64,000 nucleotides of DNA from Bradyrhizobium sp. Rc3b (GCF_900114915.1 NZ_FOUS01000002.1:186001-250000), one strand, 5' to 3'; counted from the first letter of the stretch, positions 31,776 to 40,228 are shown. Notes: a model not told the origin generated them from the letters alone. Made by a program: numbers and translations.

Positions 31776-31922
31776 ATGGAAAAGCCATCTTCGGAACAAC
31801 TCGCCGAACTGAAGAGGCTCAGCGCGATAGCGCGCGTGCCCGATGAATCGGAGATCGTGACCTCGAAGGAGGAGGCGGAGATCCGGATCCGCGACCTTAA
31901 GGACAAGGCGAGGATGGAATGA
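31776..31922 (+). CDS. DUF3072-like small protein
   Basis: A 48-residue protein (MEKPSSEQLAELKRLSAIAR, then EIVTSKEEAEIRIRDLKDKA). The pattern of a helix, TSKEEA turn and RIxDLK helix resembles DUF3072. GAGG lies eight bases upstream. Its frame is open upstream into the preceding broken gene, so it may instead be that gene's C-terminus. It overlaps the next gene start by four bases (ATGA). Confidence 0.5.
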   Translation: MEKPSSEQLAELKRLSAIARVPDESEIVTSKEEAEIRIRDLKDKARME

Positions 31923-32089
31923 CGCCCGACAAGCCCATCGATGGCGTCGAGCCCGAACGCTCCGAAGACGATATCCAGCGCGAAGAGCTCGGTCCTCGCG
32001 GCGTTCCCGGAAAGGAAAGTCCGGCGAAGATGACACCTCAGCGGGAGAAGAAGACGCCAAAGGATGTCGACCCCGGGCATCCCGCGTGA
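31919..32089 (+). CDS. 56-residue acidic/basic small protein
   Basis: Encodes MTPDKPIDGVEPERSEDDIQ followed by a Lys/Pro-rich charged tail (REELGPRGVPGKESPAKMTP ... DVDPGHPA). It is charged and probably disordered. Both its ends overlap neighbouring genes by four bases (ATGA at 31919-31922 and GTGA at 32086-32089), which supports it as a real coupled gene. Function unknown. Confidence 0.55.
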   Translation: MTPDKPIDGVEPERSEDDIQREELGPRGVPGKESPAKMTPQREKKTPKDVDPGHPA

Positions 32090-32289
32090 ATTCCATGGAC
32101 ACGTTCGATCCGGATCGTGCCTGCCAGGTCCACGACGGGCTCAACGACCAGTTGATCGAATGGAGACCCCAGTGGGCCGCGGCGTACCGCGAACACGCCG
32201 CCAAGTGGGACGAAGGGGTCGTATCCTGGGATGGCCTGCTTCTCGACGGATGGACTCCTACCATGCTCGAGCATCCTTGCGGCCACTGA
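32086..32289 (+). CDS. 67-residue hypothetical protein
   Basis: A GTG-started protein, MNSMDTFDPDRACQVHDGLN, DQLIEWRPQWAAAYREHAAK, WDEGVVSWDGLLLDGWTPTM. The Trp content is high and the fold unknown. The start overlaps the stop of the preceding gene (GTGA); ATG at 32095 is an alternative. Part of the coupled string of small genes behind the second ligase. Confidence 0.55.
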   Translation: MNSMDTFDPDRACQVHDGLNDQLIEWRPQWAAAYREHAAKWDEGVVSWDGLLLDGWTPTMLEHPCGH

Positions 32290-32412
32290 GCCAACTATCG
32301 ACGACTGACACGTCCCGCCCTCTCCGCCAGAAGTGCGAGCCTGCGCCGACAGCAAGGAACCTCGCGAGTCCTTGCGGCGTTGCACTGGCATCGTTCGCAA
32401 GAGGAGGACCCT

Positions 32413-32601
32413 ATGGCTGCAGCTAAGAAGGCGAAAACCGCGCGTGGACGCAAACAGGACCGGGCACGCGTGGCCAAGGGACAGGACTACGAAGTCCGAT
32501 ACGAAGCGAAGAAAGCCGGCCGCTCGGCATCGGCCGTGAAGAAGGCCGTCAAGAAGGTCGGAAATTCTCGCAAGCGCGTCGAGAAGAGGCTGGGCCGCTG
32601 A
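32413..32601 (+). CDS. DUF3606 protein
   Basis: A 62-residue, very basic protein. The second half, EVRYEAKKAGRSASAVKKAV followed by KKVGNSRKRVEKRLG, is the DUF3606 helix-turn-helix-like motif (YEVxYxAKKxGxSxxxVxxAVxKVGxSRxxVE). GAGGAGG at 32401-32407 gives a strong start. DUF3606 proteins are common on rhizobial plasmids and stress islands. Confidence 0.8.
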   Translation: MAAAKKAKTARGRKQDRARVAKGQDYEVRYEAKKAGRSASAVKKAVKKVGNSRKRVEKRLGR

Positions 32602-32642
32602 AATGGGAAGGCCGGGCTGACATTGAGGCTTAACACCAACCC

Positions 32643-32906
32643 TTAGTCTGCGGGGCATTTCGGACAGGTATCTCCGATCGAGTTCAGCACGTCGCGAACC
32701 TCAGCCGCCGCTGCATCAGGGGAGACGCCTGCTGGCGGATCTCGACGGGCGTTATCAAAGGCCCGCTCCCGTGCATGCGGATCGGCGCGATCTTGCATCC
32801 AACCGTGTTCTTCGCACTCGCGGATGGCCCCCGCTTCCTGGAGAACCTGGATCGCCCATCCGCGAAGCGTCCGTATCGGTGGCGTCCGTTCACGCGTCAT
32901 CAGCAT
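32643..32906 (-). CDS. 87-residue hypothetical protein
   Basis: Encodes TPPIRTLRGWAIQVLQEAGA, IRECEEHGWMQDRADPHARE and a C-terminal VRDVLNSIGDTCPKCPAD. The pattern (RxLxxWAIxVLQEAGAIxECEEHGWMxDRxDPHA) is a short rhizobial protein family of unknown function. An in-frame ATG at 32900 is as likely as 32906. Confidence 0.65.
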   Translation of the reverse strand: MLMTRERTPPIRTLRGWAIQVLQEAGAIRECEEHGWMQDRADPHARERAFDNARRDPPAGVSPDAAAAEVRDVLNSIGDTCPKCPAD

Positions 32907-33116
32907 TTAAATAGCTCCTGCTACGACGAATCGCCGTGTGCGTCATTCGTTCCCCGTTAGCACAGGGCTTGAATTCGAAATGACGTCGAGTGCCCCCAAG
33001 GCGATATTTTCGCGTTGTGTTGGGTCAGCCTATTAAAGGTCGACCAGGGCCGACGATAGCCCTGAAGGCAAGATTGAGGACCTGGCTGAGAACTACGAGT
33101 TCTTTGATGGAGGGGT
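32907..33116. other. spacer before integrase 1
   Basis: About 210 bp with no supported gene. No tRNA or evident att core is visible next to the integrase 3' end. Confidence 0.35.
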
Positions 33117-34205
33117 TTACGCCAACATCTTTATAAATTCCTCCATTGATGGCTGCTGCGCGTATTGCAGTTTGAGAAGATCTTCAACTTTGAGATTGGT
33201 GTACCGCTGGAGCTGTCGCCAATCCTTGTGGCCGGTGACCAGCGCGACCTTTTCGATTGGAAGTCCCGCTTCGAACAGACGGCTCGTTCCCTCGTGACGC
33301 AGATCGTGGAAGTGCAGGTCTTCAATCTTGAGTTCATCGCATGCTCGGGTGAAAGCCGCGCTTACGGATCTGTGATTATGGGGAAAGACCCGTCCAGAGC
33401 CTCGAGTCACAATCCGCTGCTGAAGTATGACCTCCCACGCGTCATAGCCGGTTAGGTTCAGCAGAGGTACTTTCTGATCATTTCCATCCTTATTCCTCGG
33501 ATCTTTTCTGTCTTGAATGACGACCAATCGTTTTTTCATGTCAACCAAAGGCCACTCGGGTTTGCAGATTTCTTCTTGGCGCAACGTCGTTGCCACGGCA
33601 TATCTGACGATTCGTCCCATCGGTATGAATTGCCGACGATTCGTCTCGAAGTATTCGATGAGTTCGTCGAGTTCATCTTGCGTCGGCCGTCGGTCGCGCT
33701 CCTTGCTCTTTCCAACCAGATTGAGGTGAGTTAACGCAACGCGTGCGAGGCGAGCTTCTTCGGCCGAGACCTCGATGCCGTGTACGGCGGCGGCGTGCGT
33801 TATAATTGTGCGGATGAAAGACATATCAATCGCCAACGTCGCGGGGCCGGCGCCCTGCTTGGCACGCTTTCTTCCAAACTCGATCAGCCGCTCTCGATTC
33901 AGCGCGGTCAACTTCACACTGCCGAGCTCAGTTTTGAGCGAGCTCATCACAGCGGCTTTTGATCGGCGAGGGGGCTTGCCGACTTCGCGCATGTCTTCGT
34001 CGTGCAAGTCAACCAGATCGCCAAATGTGTGAACGTTCCGGACCGCACGGGGCTTGGACGATCCATTGCGGTCAATGTTGCGCTCCATTTCGAGCGCCCA
34101 TTCTTCGCCGTCCTTGCGCCGTCGGAAAGTCTCGGCCACATAACGTGTTTTGCGGCGGACTTGGACGCGCCAGTTCCCCGATGCCAATTGAGTGAAGGTC
34201 GCCAC
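33117..34205 (-). CDS. tyrosine recombinase (integrase 1)
   Basis: A 362-residue phage-type integrase: N-terminal arm-binding strand region (FTQLASGNWRVQVRRKTRYV), core-binding helices and catalytic domain with Arg209 (ATTLRQEEIC), His300-x-x-Arg303 (HDLRHEGTSRLF), His326 (VTGHKDW) and the nucleophile Tyr335 (LQRYTNL). All catalytic residues are present. It is clearly paralogous (same motifs throughout) to the integrase at 62806-63903, and both have the same upstream DNA. It probably inserted one of two tandem islands. Confidence 0.9.
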   Translation of the reverse strand: MATFTQLASGNWRVQVRRKTRYVAETFRRRKDGEEWALEMERNIDRNGSSKPRAVRNVHTFGDLVDLHDEDMREVGKPPRRSKAAVMSSLKTELGSVKLTALNRERLIEFGRKRAKQGAGPATLAIDMSFIRTIITHAAAVHGIEVSAEEARLARVALTHLNLVGKSKERDRRPTQDELDELIEYFETNRRQFIPMGRIVRYAVATTLRQEEICKPEWPLVDMKKRLVVIQDRKDPRNKDGNDQKVPLLNLTGYDAWEVILQQRIVTRGSGRVFPHNHRSVSAAFTRACDELKIEDLHFHDLRHEGTSRLFEAGLPIEKVALVTGHKDWRQLQRYTNLKVEDLLKLQYAQQPSMEEFIKMLA

Positions 34206-34298
34206 GCGTGTGCACTCCGGCTTTCGTGTGCACTATGTGTGCACCGAGAGGTCAAAACGGGTACAAACGTGTGCAATTTCGGCTAGTTTGGAGTGCAC
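34206..34298. repeat. direct repeat copy 1 upstream of integrase 1
   Basis: About 93 bp nearly identical to 63905-64000 (shared blocks GCGTGTGCACTCC, TTTCGTGTGC, GTGTGCACCG, GTACAAACGTGTGCAATTT, GGCTAGTTT, AGTGCAC). It contains several GTGTGCAC half-sites, so it could be the integrase operator, arm-site cluster or an att site. Confidence 0.75.
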
Positions 34299-34589
34299 AC
34301 GTTCGTGCTTCATCCCATTGAGAGTGTAAGGTAAATCATTGGAATCGCAACACTATCGCTTTTCTGTGGCACCCATGATGGACCGGACTGGCTGATCTCG
34401 GACCCCGTTGCACGATACTTGATCATGCGCGGCCAAGTTGGATGGGCGAGATATTTGGACCGCAGATTGCGCCAGCAGGCAACAGCTCCTGTGCGATTGC
34501 CATCAAGCGTTCGGCAATTTTGAAAGTCGCGGGTTCAACGCTGTTGTCGCGCATTTCCTGTTCGTCAAGCGCGCTCTGCTGGCGACACG
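34299..34589. other. spacer at the left border of the catabolic island
   Basis: About 290 bp between the repeat and the AraC relic. No gene is supported; the frames here lack ribosome sites and recognisable sequence. Confidence 0.35.
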
Positions 34590-34811
34590 TTTCAGTCCGT
34601 GTCCGGGGCGCTCGGCTACGAGTCGGTGAGCGCGTTCATCACCATGTTCAAGAAGGCGCTCGGCAAGTCGCCGGCGCGCTACTTCTCCGAGCGCGAGGCC
34701 GGCCAGACTGGGCCGGGGGAGATCTGTCACGAGACGAACTGCAAGCGTCGCCGGATGCCTGAGGTGCGGGACCCGCTCATGGACTTTCGCAACGCAGATG
34801 GCTGGAATTAG
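34590..34811 (+). pseudogene. AraC-family regulator, C-terminal fragment
   Basis: The frame reads SVSGALGYESVSAFITMFKK and ALGKSPARYFSERE, the second helix-turn-helix of an AraC regulator, very close to the same region of the intact AraC gene at 48661. The first helix-turn-helix and the sensor domain are missing, so this is a relic. Its 3' end overlaps the end of ribBA. Confidence 0.65.
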
Positions 34812-35884
34812 AGCGCTTCGTTTCGGACGATCTCGATGCCAAAGCCTGACAGTCCCTTGAAGTGATGCGTCGACGACGTGAGGTGACGGATGGAACTGAT
34901 CTTGAGATCCCGCAGGATCTGGGCGCCGACGCCGATCTCGCGCCATTGCCGATTGCGGTCGTCTTCGCGCGAACCGGTCGGGCCTAACGGCGCAGGCGGA
35001 ACGCCCGCCGCGCCGTCGCGCAGATAGACGAGCACGCCGCTGCCATTATCCTTGAAGCGTTGCAGAATGACGTTCATCTTGGCCTGTTCCTGACCCGAGA
35101 ACAAATCGCGCAGGATGTTGGGTTTGTAGAAGCGCGTGAGGACGTTGGTGCCGTCGCCCAGTTCTCCGTAGATATAGGCGACGTGATGAATGGGGTCGAA
35201 CGGCGAGCGATACGAATAGCCCTGGAGCGGGCCGATCGGGCTCTCCGCCGTGACGCTCGAGACGCGCTCGATCAGCGTCTCGCGGGCCTGCCGGAAGCTG
35301 ATGAGGTCTGCGATGGTGACCTGTTTCAGCTTGTGCTTGTCGGCGAACGCCGCGACTTGCGGACCCTTCATCACCGAGCCATCGTCGTTCATCAGTTCGC
35401 TGATGACGCCGACCGGCTCGAGACCTGCCAGTCTGCACAGGTCGACGGCGGCCTCGGTGTGACCCGAGCGCATGAGTACGCCCCCTTCTTTTGCGATCAG
35501 CGGGAAAACGTGTCCCGGCCGGCAAAAATCGCCGGCGCCGACGTTGGGGTTGGCGAGTGCACGGCAGCACGAGGCCCGCTCTTCGGCCGAGATGCCCGTA
35601 CCGTTATCCGGCCGGTAGTCCACCGACACGGTGAACGCCGTGGTGTGAGCCGAGTCGTTGTTGAGAACCATCGGGTCAAGCCGCAGCCGTCTCGCGTCTT
35701 CGAGGGTAATCGGAGCGCAAACGATTCCCGATGTTTGGCGGATGATGAAGGCCATCTTCTCAGCCGTGCACCGCGAGGCGGCGACGACGAGGTCGCCTTC
35801 GCCCTCGCGATCGTCGTCATCGGTGACCACGACGATTTCGCCGTCGGCGAACGCCTGCAGGGCCGCTTCGATCGATGCCGTCAT
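34808..35884 (-). CDS. ribB: 3,4-dihydroxy-2-butanone-4-phosphate synthase with degenerate GTP cyclohydrolase II domain
   Basis: A 358-residue RibBA-like protein. The RibB half is complete: DDDDREGEGDLVVAAS, ADNDS-type NNDSAHTTAFTVSVD, FCRPGHVFPLIAKEGGVLMR and GHTEAAVDLCRLAG. The second half follows the RibA fold but lacks the zinc cysteines (normally SECLTGDxxGSxRCDCG; here RFYKPNILRDLFSGQEQ), so GTP cyclohydrolase activity is unlikely. It makes the four-carbon precursor of riboflavin from ribulose 5-phosphate. On this island it could raise flavin supply for the flavin reductase and luciferase-like monooxygenase. Start at the conserved MTASIEAALQAF; the frame extends 28 codons upstream. Confidence 0.85.
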   Translation of the reverse strand: MTASIEAALQAFADGEIVVVTDDDDREGEGDLVVAASRCTAEKMAFIIRQTSGIVCAPITLEDARRLRLDPMVLNNDSAHTTAFTVSVDYRPDNGTGISAEERASCCRALANPNVGAGDFCRPGHVFPLIAKEGGVLMRSGHTEAAVDLCRLAGLEPVGVISELMNDDGSVMKGPQVAAFADKHKLKQVTIADLISFRQARETLIERVSSVTAESPIGPLQGYSYRSPFDPIHHVAYIYGELGDGTNVLTRFYKPNILRDLFSGQEQAKMNVILQRFKDNGSGVLVYLRDGAAGVPPAPLGPTGSREDDRNRQWREIGVGAQILRDLKISSIRHLTSSTHHFKGLSGFGIEIVRNEAL

Positions 35885-36026
35885 CTCGGTCGCTCTGCTC
35901 GCCGGAGCCGACGTGTGCTCGCGTTGGGTCGTGTGCGGACTGTCAGGCTCGGAGCGCCGCTCGAGCACTCTGCCGATCTTGACTTCACCATTGTTGCTAA
36001 CTGGCCGGAGCCCATGGCGGGGCGAC

Positions 36027-36650
36027 TCATAGTCTTTCCACGCTGTAGCTGGGACAATTGGTGTCGAGCCCGATCGGCGCGTCCGACAGCAAAGGACCAG
36101 CTGCGTCGTATCGGGGTCTTGGGGAGCGCTCCAGAGGGCGCGAGGGGTTGACGCAAGCCTTCACGGTGACCGGCCGATTGGTGTCGATCGGCAGCACCGT
36201 CTTGTACGAAATGCGCTTGAGGGCCAGATTTGATCGAATGCTACTGACACCGGGGATGCGGGATAGTTTGTTGACGATTAGGTCTTCGAGATCTTCGATG
36301 TCGGCCGCCATGACGCGGAGCATGTAGTCGCTCTCACCGGTCATCAGATAGCATTCCATCACCTGGGCCAGCCGGTCGATGGATCGGGTGAAACTCTCGA
36401 GTGACGTCTGGACCTGCTTTTCCAGCTTGATCTGGATGAAAGCCGTTACACCAATGCCGAGCACGGCGGGATCGAGAAGGGCGATCCGTCGATCGATCAC
36501 GCCGAGTTTTTCGAGTGTTCTGACGCGTGCCAGACACGGCGACGGCGAGAGATTGACGCGTGATGCGAGCTCGACATTGGTCAAGCTCGCATTCTGCTGG
36601 AGCTCGTTGAGGATCTTGATATCTATTCTGTCGAGAGAGGTTGTCGACAT
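36027..36650 (-). CDS. Lrp/AsnC-family transcriptional regulator with extended C-terminus
   Basis: A 207-residue protein: helix-turn-helix (LDRIDIKILNELQQNASLTN, VELASRVNLSPSPCLARVRT) then the ligand-binding RAM domain (GVTAFIQIKLEKQVQTSLES; VMECYLMTGESDYMLRVMAA; IPGVSSIRSNLALKRISYKT). Family members normally end about here (~155-160 residues); this one continues for ~45 residues of low-complexity tail that probably arose by stop loss or frame slip. It lies between ribB and the catabolic operon and is the obvious candidate for a local regulator. Confidence 0.85.
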   Translation of the reverse strand: MSTTSLDRIDIKILNELQQNASLTNVELASRVNLSPSPCLARVRTLEKLGVIDRRIALLDPAVLGIGVTAFIQIKLEKQVQTSLESFTRSIDRLAQVMECYLMTGESDYMLRVMAADIEDLEDLIVNKLSRIPGVSSIRSNLALKRISYKTVLPIDTNRPVTVKACVNPSRPLERSPRPRYDAAGPLLSDAPIGLDTNCPSYSVERL

Positions 36651-37260
36651 CGCGTATCTCCCAAGTATGGCAGTCTTCTGCGGCGCGTATCACCGTCATT
36701 TGCGGGGTGATGACAATCGCGTGGTAAAAGCTAACCGCAATTGCGCTTGTGGGATTTCGACAAATCGTCGATTTGTATCGAAAAACCGTCAACCTTCGCA
36801 TTGTGCATTGCGATCAGGAGGTTAGTTGCCTACTTCCGATACATTTTTTGCCTATGCGATATGCAGGCCGACGTTGATCCACGGATTCGGTCAAGATGTA
36901 ATGCCCGCCGCTCCATCGATTGGCTCCCCATGTCACTTGACGGGACGTGCAGCAGAGCTCGATGTCGAGAGCTGCCCTGTTTCGTACAACCGCCTGTCGT
37001 CGCGTGTGGCCCCGGTCCCACGTCGCTGACCATGCCGCGGGCGTTGGGCGAGACAAAAGGTTCGGCAGCAACGACGCCCACCCTCGTCAACCAGAAAATG
37101 GCAAAGATCGGCCGGATGCAGAGTTGGATCTAGCGACTCGACAAGTCGTTACAGCATAAAATGCTGATGAAGCTTCTGTGACAGGCGTTGTTCAAGCAGT
37201 AATGCTGAGAGGCTCGGGCGACTATCCACCCACGATCGCACTTGGGTAGCGACGGTTTGG
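36651..37260. other. 610-bp intergenic region with operator-like element
   Basis: Lies between the divergent Lrp-type regulator and the VOC gene and must hold both promoters. An AT-rich patch at about 36770-36850 is unusual for the window. A perfect short palindrome is at 37152-37166 (separate entry). No gene is convincing. Confidence 0.5.
37152..37166. promoter_or_regulatory. palindrome CAGCAT-AAA-ATGCTG
   Basis: A perfect 6-bp inverted repeat 95 bp upstream of the VOC gene. Its left part and the next bases (ACAGCATAAAAT, then AAGCTT) recur at 43386-43408, also about 95-105 bp upstream of the monooxygenase gene, so it may be a shared operator. Confidence 0.45.
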
Positions 37261-37614
37261 ATGTCGAGCGTGAAACTGAAGCAAGTCTATTTGACAGCGA
37301 ACGATCCTGGACGCCTGGCCGAGTTCTACGAAGGCCTGGGTCTGAAGGTGCGCTTCGCTGATCCCGGCAAGTGGATCCAGTTCGTGAGCGATGCGGCTGC
37401 GTTCTGCGTCGCCGGACCGACGGAGTCGGTCTCGGACCAGCTGCAAGATGCTGTTCTTGTCTTCGATGTCGATGACCTCGATGCCGCTATGGAGCGTGCC
37501 GCAGCCATGGGGGCGCAAGTCGGCGCGGTCCGGGACATGGAAAGTCACGGCCGTGCGGGGAAGGTGCGGGATCCGGGCGGTAACGTCATCCAGTTCTATC
37601 AAGCAGCCGGATAG
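37261..37614 (+). CDS. VOC (glyoxalase/dioxygenase fold) family protein
   Basis: A 117-residue single VOC module: KLKQVYLTANDPGRLAEFYE, GLGLKVRFADPGKWIQFVSD, VFDVDDLDAAMERAAAMGAQ, VRDPGGNVIQFYQ. The first metal-ligand position (usually His) is Tyr, so binding of a divalent metal in the classic way is uncertain. It is the first gene of the island's catabolic operon; role unknown, perhaps substrate binding or isomerisation. I do not assign it as methylmalonyl-CoA epimerase. Confidence 0.75.
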   Translation: MSSVKLKQVYLTANDPGRLAEFYEGLGLKVRFADPGKWIQFVSDAAAFCVAGPTESVSDQLQDAVLVFDVDDLDAAMERAAAMGAQVGAVRDMESHGRAGKVRDPGGNVIQFYQAAG

Positions 37615-37683
37615 CTCAGACGTTCGCCGGGGCAGCGCTGCATGCCCGGCCTCACAACCAGACAAAGAGGGCGCATCCATCCC

Positions 37684-38229
37684 ATGAATCCAAGGGTCGT
37701 AGCCATGCCGTCCGCAACACCGCCGCTGTCCGAAACGAGCCCACTCGATGCCGCAGCATTCCGTGCTGCGATGCGCAGCGTGCCGGGCACCGTGTCGATC
37801 GTCACGACAGGCCGGGCGCCGAACCGCCATGGTCTGACACTGACGGCGGGCTGCTCGCTGTCGGCGGCTCCGCCGAGCGTGCTGGTTTGCGTCAATCGAT
37901 CTGCCGGTGCGCACGACACCATTCTCAGCAGTGGGTCGTTCTGCTGGAATATTCTAGGGGTCGAGCATCGCGATCTGGCGCTCAAGTTTTCCGGGCAGGA
38001 CGGCAGCAAGGGCGATATCCGCTTCGGTGACGGTGTGTGGTGCGATCTCAAAACCGGAGCACCAAGTCTGGTCGGCGCGGTCTGCAGCTTCGATTGCCGC
38101 GTGGTGAATGCTTACAGCGACAGTAGTCACACCATTTTCACCGGAGAGGTGGTGGCTCAGACCACGAGGGCCGGATGTGAGTCGCTCGTCTACATCGCCG
38201 GATGTTTCGCCGCGCCAAAGGCGGTCTGA
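37684..38229 (+). CDS. flavin reductase family protein
   Basis: A 181-residue flavin:NAD(P)H reductase-like protein: AAAFRAAMRSVPGTVSIVTT, HGLTLTAGCSLSAAPPSVLV, CVNRSAGAHDTILSSGSFCW, DIRFGDGVWCDLKTGAPSLV and HTIFTGEV. It would supply FMNH2 to a two-component monooxygenase; the luciferase-like gene at 43492 is the natural partner. The ATG at 37684 has GAGGGCG upstream; an in-frame ATG at 37642 is possible. Confidence 0.85.
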   Translation: MNPRVVAMPSATPPLSETSPLDAAAFRAAMRSVPGTVSIVTTGRAPNRHGLTLTAGCSLSAAPPSVLVCVNRSAGAHDTILSSGSFCWNILGVEHRDLALKFSGQDGSKGDIRFGDGVWCDLKTGAPSLVGAVCSFDCRVVNAYSDSSHTIFTGEVVAQTTRAGCESLVYIAGCFAAPKAV

Positions 38230-38343
38230 AACACAGGACGACGTCAGGCGCCGCTACGTTTCCGCTACAGCCAAGATGGAACCGATCAGCATGCAAGGAA
38301 GACGAAGACTTTCTATCGCGCATCCATCGGCGGTCGGTCGCTG

Positions 38344-39213
38344 ATGCTGTCGCTCTGGCTCAATGTCATCGCCGGCGGGGTGCTCATCGGGCTGGTTTAC
38401 GGGCTCGTCGCGCTCGGTCTCACGATCATCTTCGGCGTCATGCGCGTGGTCAATTTCGCTCATGGCGAGATGGTCGTGTTCGGGATCTACATCGGATACT
38501 GGACCGTTCGAATCTGGGACGTCCCGATCGTTTTAGCCGCCGCGATCGCCGCGGTCGTCATGTTCGTATTCGGCTATCTGCTAGAGACGCTCGTAGTGAA
38601 GCGGTTCGTCAATCGGCCGCATCATTATCAGTTCATCGTCTTCATCGGCCTCTCACTGCTTTTCAGCGGCGTATTGCTGATGTCGTTCGGTCCGGATCCG
38701 CGGCCGACGGCGTCTCAGTTGTCCTTCCAGACCGTGAGCGTGGGACCGCTCACCTTGGATTGGGCCCGCATCCAGGCGGCCGCTACGGCCGGACTGCTGA
38801 TCGCCGCACTGGGAGCCTATCTGAAGTACTCCGCATTCGGCCGATCGCTGCGGGGCGCCGCCAACAATCGACTGGGCGGACTAGTGGTCGGGCTGAATAT
38901 CCCTCGGGTCTATGCGGTGACCTTCGGCATCGGAACCGCCTGCGCTGGCGTCGCCGGCGCATTGATCTCGCCGCTGTTCGATGCGCAGCCCTATCTCGCC
39001 GTCGACTTCACGCTGCTGGCCTTCGTGACGGTGATCGTCGGCGGTCTCGGCAGCTTCGGCGGCGCTCTTCTGGGCGGCCTGACGATCGGGGTCGCCGAAG
39101 CGATCGCGGCCTTGATGTTCACGCCGTCGATGAAAACAGCACTCCCTTACGCGCTCCTGATCATCATCCTGATTTTCCGTCCGAGGGGGTTTTTCGGTGC
39201 AAAGGACATCTGA
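38344..39213 (+). CDS. branched-chain amino-acid-type ABC transporter permease (LivH-like)
   Basis: A 289-residue integral membrane protein with about eight helices: LNVIAGGVLIGLVYGLVALG, TIIFGVMRVVNFAHGEMVVF, LRGAANNRLGGLVVGLNIPR (EAA-like loop) and VTVIVGGLGSFGGALLGGLT. These are LivH signatures. It forms the permease pair with the LivM-like protein whose start overlaps by 17 bp. Substrates of such transporters extend beyond amino acids to aromatic and other carboxylates. Confidence 0.9.
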   Translation: MLSLWLNVIAGGVLIGLVYGLVALGLTIIFGVMRVVNFAHGEMVVFGIYIGYWTVRIWDVPIVLAAAIAAVVMFVFGYLLETLVVKRFVNRPHHYQFIVFIGLSLLFSGVLLMSFGPDPRPTASQLSFQTVSVGPLTLDWARIQAAATAGLLIAALGAYLKYSAFGRSLRGAANNRLGGLVVGLNIPRVYAVTFGIGTACAGVAGALISPLFDAQPYLAVDFTLLAFVTVIVGGLGSFGGALLGGLTIGVAEAIAALMFTPSMKTALPYALLIIILIFRPRGFFGAKDI

Positions 39214-40228
39214 TCAAGCTAGCGACATCAAGCGTTGGGGCGCCGGCGCTCTGGTCTTCGCCGCCCTGGCCGTGGTGGGTGGCATGTCCAACGCATACGT
39301 CATCTCGCTTCTGACGATCGTCCTGTTGTTCACCTTCATGGGACAATCGTGGAACCTGATGCTCGGGATCGGCGGGCAGCTATCCATCGGTCACGCGCTG
39401 TTCGTTGGAATCGGCGCGTATGCGGTGGCGATCCTCAACATCAAATACGGCGTCACCCCGTGGATCGGTCTGCTGCTGGGCGCGGTGATTGCGGGCTTCG
39501 TCGGCGCGGTGCTGGCGTGGCTGAGCTTCCGCTTCGAGGTGCGTGGCATCTATTTCGCGTTGCTCACGATCGCAGCCGCCGAATTCGCCCGAATCATGTT
39601 CGGCGGGTGGGACTATGTCGGCGGCATGCAGGGCCTGTTCTATCAGGCGCCGAGCAGCGCGATCGACCTCGGGATGCTGCGCGGTGACGCGCGGTTCTAC
39701 TACTTCGTCGCGCTCGCGCTTGCGGCCATCGGCGTCGCGGGAACGGAGCTGATCTCGCGGTCCTATTGGGGCTATGTCTGGCGGGCGATGCGGGATGACG
39801 ACGAGGCCGCCCGCGCGCTGGGGGTACGGACGTTTCGCCACAAGGTGCTGGTGGTCTCGATATCGGCCGCGACGGCCGCGATCGGCGGCGGCGTGCTGGG
39901 CCTGGTGCAGGGCGCGATCTTTCCGGATTCGATCATGGGCATGGCGATCTCGGTCGACGTCCTGATCGGCCCCGTGGTCGGCGGATTGGGCACGGCGTTC
40001 GGCCCCCTGGTCGGCTCGATGGCCGCAATCCCGCTGCATCACGCCATGGGAGCTCTCGGCGACGCCCTGGGGCTCCCCGGACTGAACAGCGTCGCCTACG
40101 GGGCGGTGCTGATCCTGGTCGTGTGGTTTCTGCCCGACGGCATCTGGCCGTCGATCGTCCGGCTCTACGGGGCGATCCAGCTGCCGGCGCGCGGCCCGAT
40201 CCCACAACTGCGGAAGGTCGAGGAATGA
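39197..40228 (+). CDS. branched-chain amino-acid-type ABC transporter permease (LivM-like)
   Basis: A GTG-started 343-residue membrane protein: TFMGQSWNLMLGIGGQLSIG (LivM signature), FEVRGIYFALLTIAAAEFAR, WRAMRDDDEAARALGVRTFR (EAA loop) and VVGGLGTAFGPLVGSMAAIP. The start lies inside the livH-like gene, and the stop overlaps the ATPase gene by ATGA, so the transporter genes are tightly coupled. Confidence 0.9.
   Translation: MQRTSDQASDIKRWGAGALVFAALAVVGGMSNAYVISLLTIVLLFTFMGQSWNLMLGIGGQLSIGHALFVGIGAYAVAILNIKYGVTPWIGLLLGAVIAGFVGAVLAWLSFRFEVRGIYFALLTIAAAEFARIMFGGWDYVGGMQGLFYQAPSSAIDLGMLRGDARFYYFVALALAAIGVAGTELISRSYWGYVWRAMRDDDEAARALGVRTFRHKVLVVSISAATAAIGGGVLGLVQGAIFPDSIMGMAISVDVLIGPVVGGLGTAFGPLVGSMAAIPLHHAMGALGDALGLPGLNSVAYGAVLILVVWFLPDGIWPSIVRLYGAIQLPARGPIPQLRKVEE

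Noticed and set aside
33000..34300. tRNA gene as integration target of integrase 1
   Set aside because: No cloverleaf or conserved T-arm sequence was found on either strand near either integrase.
37261..37614. VOC protein considered as methylmalonyl-CoA epimerase
   Set aside because: It is short, lacks the first metal His and is far from the mutase gene, so the missing epimerase step is not filled by it on present evidence.
38202..39314. 370-codon frame overlapping the LivH-like permease
   Set aside because: The other frame encodes a clear LivH with membrane helices; this one is Arg-rich.
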